Shown piece after piece: positions 60,318 through 64,000 of a stretch of DNA of 64,000 nt; position 1 is the stretch's first letter, and every line of letters starts with the position of its first letter. Below the pieces are notes generated by a model. That model did no database searches, was not told the origin of the DNA, and saw nothing but the letters and a program-made list of their open reading frames with translations. Position numbers and translations under genes: made by a program. The stretch comes from Phyllostachys edulis (Eukaryota; Streptophyta; Magnoliopsida; Poales; Poaceae): positions 46,177,633 to 46,241,632 of the forward strand of contig CM070567.1 in assembly GCA_036346405.1 (NCBI GenBank). The letters are read 5' to 3'.

Positions 60318-62157
60318 ACTTTTCAATGAGGTACCCACTTGTTCAAGGACATGGAAATTTTGGCTCAATAGATGTTGACCCCTCGCCGCAATGCGATACA
60401 CAAGAGTACCACTTGGATGTATGTTTGGTTCATTTAAATTTTGTTAAGTGATCTAACATTCAATTTTTTATCTTGCCTTAGGTTCCACTTTCTTGATTTT
60501 TTTCTTCTTCGGTAGGCTCGTCTTTTGGAGTCCGTCTCTTGTCGTCCTTTCATACGCATTAAGCATTCATGGTTAGACATCAGCCTGTGTGTTCAACATT
60601 ATAGGTCCACCTTTTGAAATTGCGACTTGACCATTTTTAAATTAACTGTTCTAAAGTTTTGTTTATATAACTTCTTTCCTGTTTCTTTACCTTTTTACAA
60701 TACGAAAATATCTTACAACCCTTCTTCATTACTAACTGTACCTTGTGTGGTTTTCTTAAAAACCATTGTTCGTTGATCTTTTTTCCTTTATGTCCATGTT
60801 GCAACCTTTTTTTTTTGCGAGGAGTCCATGCTATAACTTAAGCTAATTGCTAAGAAATTATCTGGGGTATTTGGTTTTCTTGTTTTTTTCCCTTTCATCC
60901 TTATAGAATGTTTAGATACCACTTTGTGTGAGATTTTTCTCCAAGAAAGGGCAATCATATGTTTATTCATTGAAGTTTGAGGCTTGGTCCATTTAAGCCT
61001 CAAATTTTTGTAAGGAATCAATTAATCCTTCACCATACAATTTGTACAGACAAAAGAAAATGCTTGCTAAGCACACCTCTTATGCTATGGTGCTTCGGTG
61101 TAGGCTTAACAAAATACGCCAGCATTGTAGATTGAGGGATATTTAGTAAAGTAACATTGACATTTTAGCATGTCAATTTAGCCGTAAAAGATGCACTCGT
61201 CCAGCTTTATCTTCTAATTTTAATATATTTGAGTTAAATCTACATGAAAAGGTTGAATGATATATATCTATTATATTTGACTTTCCTTTCATAATGTACA
61301 CCCATGTTTTAATAAATGCACAATTCAAAACATAAAATGTACAAGTTTATTGTACTAATGCACACCCTAAGCCCCATAAGATTTTTTTAAGGAATTTTTT
61401 CTAAAGGAATTAAGCACCATAAGTTTTTTCTTATTAAGAAGTATACATCTCAAGAAATGGACCTTGATAGATCAAAAGCTTTTTTATTCTAGTGCCTTCT
61501 AGAATGTCTTTATTGTTCATTGATGTTAACTAAGAACACAAAAGAAGGGGATTGCGAGAATCGAAATAGACAACCAATTTTATGTTTCGTGTTTCATCCA
61601 ATGCTTTTTTGTTTGTATGTGCTACATGTGGACATTAATTTCTTCTAAGTGTTGGTAGTTAATCGATAATGTTTCCGCTTTTACCACAAAAACTGATTGA
61701 TCATCTTGTTATTTTGCGTCATTAACATAAGCCATGTTCCCGATCGATCCGTCAATACGATATCTTTCGCTTCATTTTTTTGTGTCTTTCTTTGTGTGCG
61801 TGTTTGTGGTTGTCATTGGTTGTTTCTTTTTCTTATCCATTTCATGCCACTGCTTGTCATTGGACAGGTTGACTTCGTCCCAAACTTTGATGATTCATAG
61901 AAAGAACCATCTCTGTTGCTAGCCCGTGTTCCATCTCTATTGTTGAATGGATCTTTTGGAATTGCAATATGAGTTTTGTTATGCTTTTAAGAATAAGTGT
62001 CGCTCATTTGAACATCTATTTATGCCAAAAAATGTGATGCTCGTAGTAATTCTTTATAATGTGTTATTGTCTCAGGTTGGAATGGCAACAAATATTCCTC
62101 CTCATAATCTTGGGGAACTTGTTGATGTACTTTATAATTCAAAACCCTGAAGCTACA
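60318..62157 (+). pseudogene. gyrA-like: DNA gyrase A fragment, second copy
   Basis: Exons at 60318-60418, about 61719-61767, 61868-61966 and 62076-62157 match the first copy, including the TAG in exon C. Here the exon B acceptor TTTTGCAG reads TTTTGCG, and the donor after exon C reads AT instead of GT. Both changes involve a CAG in the first copy and are more likely errors than mutations. Confidence 0.88.
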
Positions 62158-62244
62158 GTAAGTACTCTATCATTGTCTCCTTTTGTTCTTTATCTGTTAA
62201 TAGCCTCATAGTCCATGGCATGATGAATCCATAATATACACTTC

Positions 62245-63059
62245 TGTAACATCCCAATTTTTGGGCCTTTTTAAAATTTCAAAATAAAAATAACCATTTC
62301 AATTTTTCTTGAATTGTTAAAGCTTAATTTAAAATTTTAGAAATTAAAAACAAATTTAATGTGAGTAAATCAAACTTCCATTAAATAAAAATTGTCTTAA
62401 TTGATTTTCTGGTTTTATCTTAAATTTCTTTTTTCCAAGACCCGGTTGTTTTTTCGTGGAGTTCTTTTTATTTCTTTTTCAGCTTGCCCGTATTTTAGAG
62501 TTCTTTTAAAGCTTTAGAAATAAAACAAACCATTTGCATTTTATTGAATATATGTAAAGCTTAAATTAAAATTCCAAAGTGAAAAATATTTAAATGATTA
62601 AATCAAACTTTAATTAAATTCTAAAATGAGTTAATTGGATTTTACGGGTTTTCTCGATTTTATTCAAGTCGGTCTTTGTTTCTTGCAACCCTGTCTATTT
62701 TAATTATTTTCGCTCTTCCCAAAAATATTTTATTTATTGTAAAATTTAATTTAAATTGGTGACTTATTTTGAAGCTTTAAAAAAAAAAATAATTGTTTGG
62801 TTTTTATCGGTTTAATTTAAAGCTTAAATTGAATTTCTCAAGGAAAAAATTAAAGATTTTTGGATTTGTTTATTTTTCGGATTTTCTTTATTCCTCCTTT
62901 TTCTTTTCTTTCTCCTCCTGTTTTTCTTCCGAAGGTGACTTCCAATCTCTTTCCTCCCACGCAGCCATGTTGCCCCATACAAGACCTTGCCCATCTCCTC
63001 GCCGCCCACGCCTCCTCCCACTAGCTCCCCCCCGTCGGCCGCCTCCCCATGTCGCTCAT
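62245..63059 (+). mobile_element. Outer LTR, second copy, left part
   Basis: Starts with a clean TGTAACATCCC and runs to GCCGCCTCCCCATGTCGCTC, where the chromovirus LTR begins, as at 31414 in the first copy. Confidence 0.65.
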
Positions 63060-64000
63060 TGTCGGACCCAAAATTACACTTCGGACCCTCATGTTTAATG
63101 CACTAGTCCAGATCACGCTTAGTGCACACAAGTGTCAACAAAGGTGGATATCGATCCACACAAACGAATAATAGCATAAACGATAATTTGATTAATAATA
63201 ATGGTTTGACCTTACAGTCGAAGTTTACATTTATTTAAGCCACGCAGGCTAACAGAGAAATAAAGCAATGGAAACAAAAGCGTAGTGGCATCCCATCGAT
63301 TCACCATAGGTAACCAAGCCGATCAAGACCCGCTTGATTTAAGTGCAACACATGCCACAAAGACACATAGTACACACAGATTATTACAAGATTGCATATT
63401 CACTTAGTTAGATTAATAATTGCGCCTCACATGAATAAGTGATTCGTGGCATGGCTAAGCAATCTACTCAGACTAACCAACCCACGTTGGTGCTACAATA
63501 TTTACCAACTAAATATCAACTAGGGTGACAAAGGATCAAGGCATAACAAGTACACAAGGAAGGCATAACAATCTGAATTAACTATTACACCCAAAAGCAT
63601 TTAAATAAATACTTGAATTAAGATGCAGTAATTTGAATTAAAATACTTTTATCAAACTGGGAAGCAAAATGGTCAAGGTTATAGCTTGTCTTGGAATAGG
63701 TTTAGGTGCTGGTCCTGGTCTTGGAAAGCTCCTTCTTCTTCAACTCTTCCAACAGCGTCGAAGTCTACTCGCAAATGAAGCACAAAACAAAATAAATAAA
63801 TAACAGAGGCAAAACAACTAAAATAAATAAATAAATATCTCCATTAGGTAGATCTTGATTTTAGACGAATTTAGAAATTTGAATGGGCTGATTTGGAGTT
63901 AGGATGCAAAAGTTATGAGGTTTGGAAGTTTGAATCTAAAGAAAAACCCTAGAAATTGAATTATACGTATTTCCCGAATTATTTCTTAAAAGAAAAATCC
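63060..64000 (-). mobile_element. Chromovirus LTR, second copy, cut by window end
   Basis: Begins TGTCGGACCCAAAATTACAC and follows the short-form LTR (31414-33711), lacking the same 710 bp. The rest of the element lies beyond the window. Confidence 0.9.

Larger units (their letters stand above)
58889..64000. repeat. Second copy of 27169-32356
   Basis: Begins GGGACCACCAAGG = 27169 and ends at the base equal to 32356. It contains the same TATA box, GST-N-like ORF, gyrase A exons, outer LTR and chromovirus LTR in the same order. The offset falls from 31720 at the start to 31680 at 60421, stays 31680 through the AT-rich intron to about 61049, and is 31644 at the window end. The net losses therefore lie in GC-rich or CAG/CTG-bearing parts. 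Confidence 0.97.

Noticed and set aside
58889..64000. Independent second GST-N/gyrase A locus
   Set aside because: The near-identity, the shared nested insertion and the placement after a 100-N gap favour the same locus assembled twice.

Overview
The window is nuclear DNA of a grass, most likely rice or a close relative (Oryza-like). The signs are plant introns, long tRNA-iMet-primed LTR retrotransposons, Mutator-like (MULE) and CACTA transposons, a monocot-style GC-rich dirigent gene and fragments of a plastid-type DNA gyrase A gene. Almost everything is mobile DNA, much of it nested. The only gene that looks intact and ordinary is a dirigent-like gene at 21315-21839 (minus). A short GST-N-like gene at 27679-28263 (plus) is open but of uncertain status.

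Layout. (1) 1-10584: a decayed three-gene transposon cassette, all on plus. It holds a plant-mobile-domain-like gene (1-4264, split by a 3.3 kb solo LTR with perfect AGGTT target duplications), a MuDR/MULE transposase (5443-8230, many stops) and a zinc-finger-like plus coiled-coil gene (8930-9673). Palindromic GTCGCTCAAC-type motifs upstream of the transposase recur around 10540-10570 and 18503-18670, which suggests one large element. (2) 10585-18502: a minus-strand LTR element that encodes only gag (TR-GAG type), with LTRs longer than its interior. (3) 18774-21008: a non-autonomous MULE with long inverted repeats and 9-bp target duplications, itself holding a solo LTR (18959-20489). (4) 21018-22460: the dirigent gene and its promoter. 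(5) 22460-27170: a 97-bp tandem array, a solo LTR ending at 25795, and an inverted CGGTTCGG-rich repeat. (6) 27299-30500: the GST-N-like ORF followed by intron-bearing DNA gyrase A exons. (7) 30588-58788: a nest. An outer LTR is split by a minus-strand Ty3/Gypsy chromovirus (31414-42447). It is then interrupted by a CACTA transposon starting at 43786, which is itself split by an 11.2 kb Copia element (45798-57006, CATGT duplications). (8) 58789-58888: 100 N. (9) 58889-64000: a second copy of 27169-32356.

Two data-quality points dominate interpretation. First, from about 35.5 kb to the end the sequence appears to have lost or changed bases preferentially at CAG/CTG and some CG-rich contexts. 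The same lesion hits the primer-binding sites of two unrelated retroelements, so many frameshifts there are probably not biological. Second, the repeat of 27169-32356 after the N gap, with the same nested insertion at about the same place, looks like an unmerged assembly overlap or haplotype duplication. A true 31.7 kb tandem duplication is the alternative.

The most novel biology is the three-gene MULE cassette with its palindrome/G-box array, a conserved block with a central palindrome shared by three LTRs and lost from two 3' LTRs, the gag-only element with 60-bp GGAGGTC arrays, and the GST-N/gyrase A juxtaposition.
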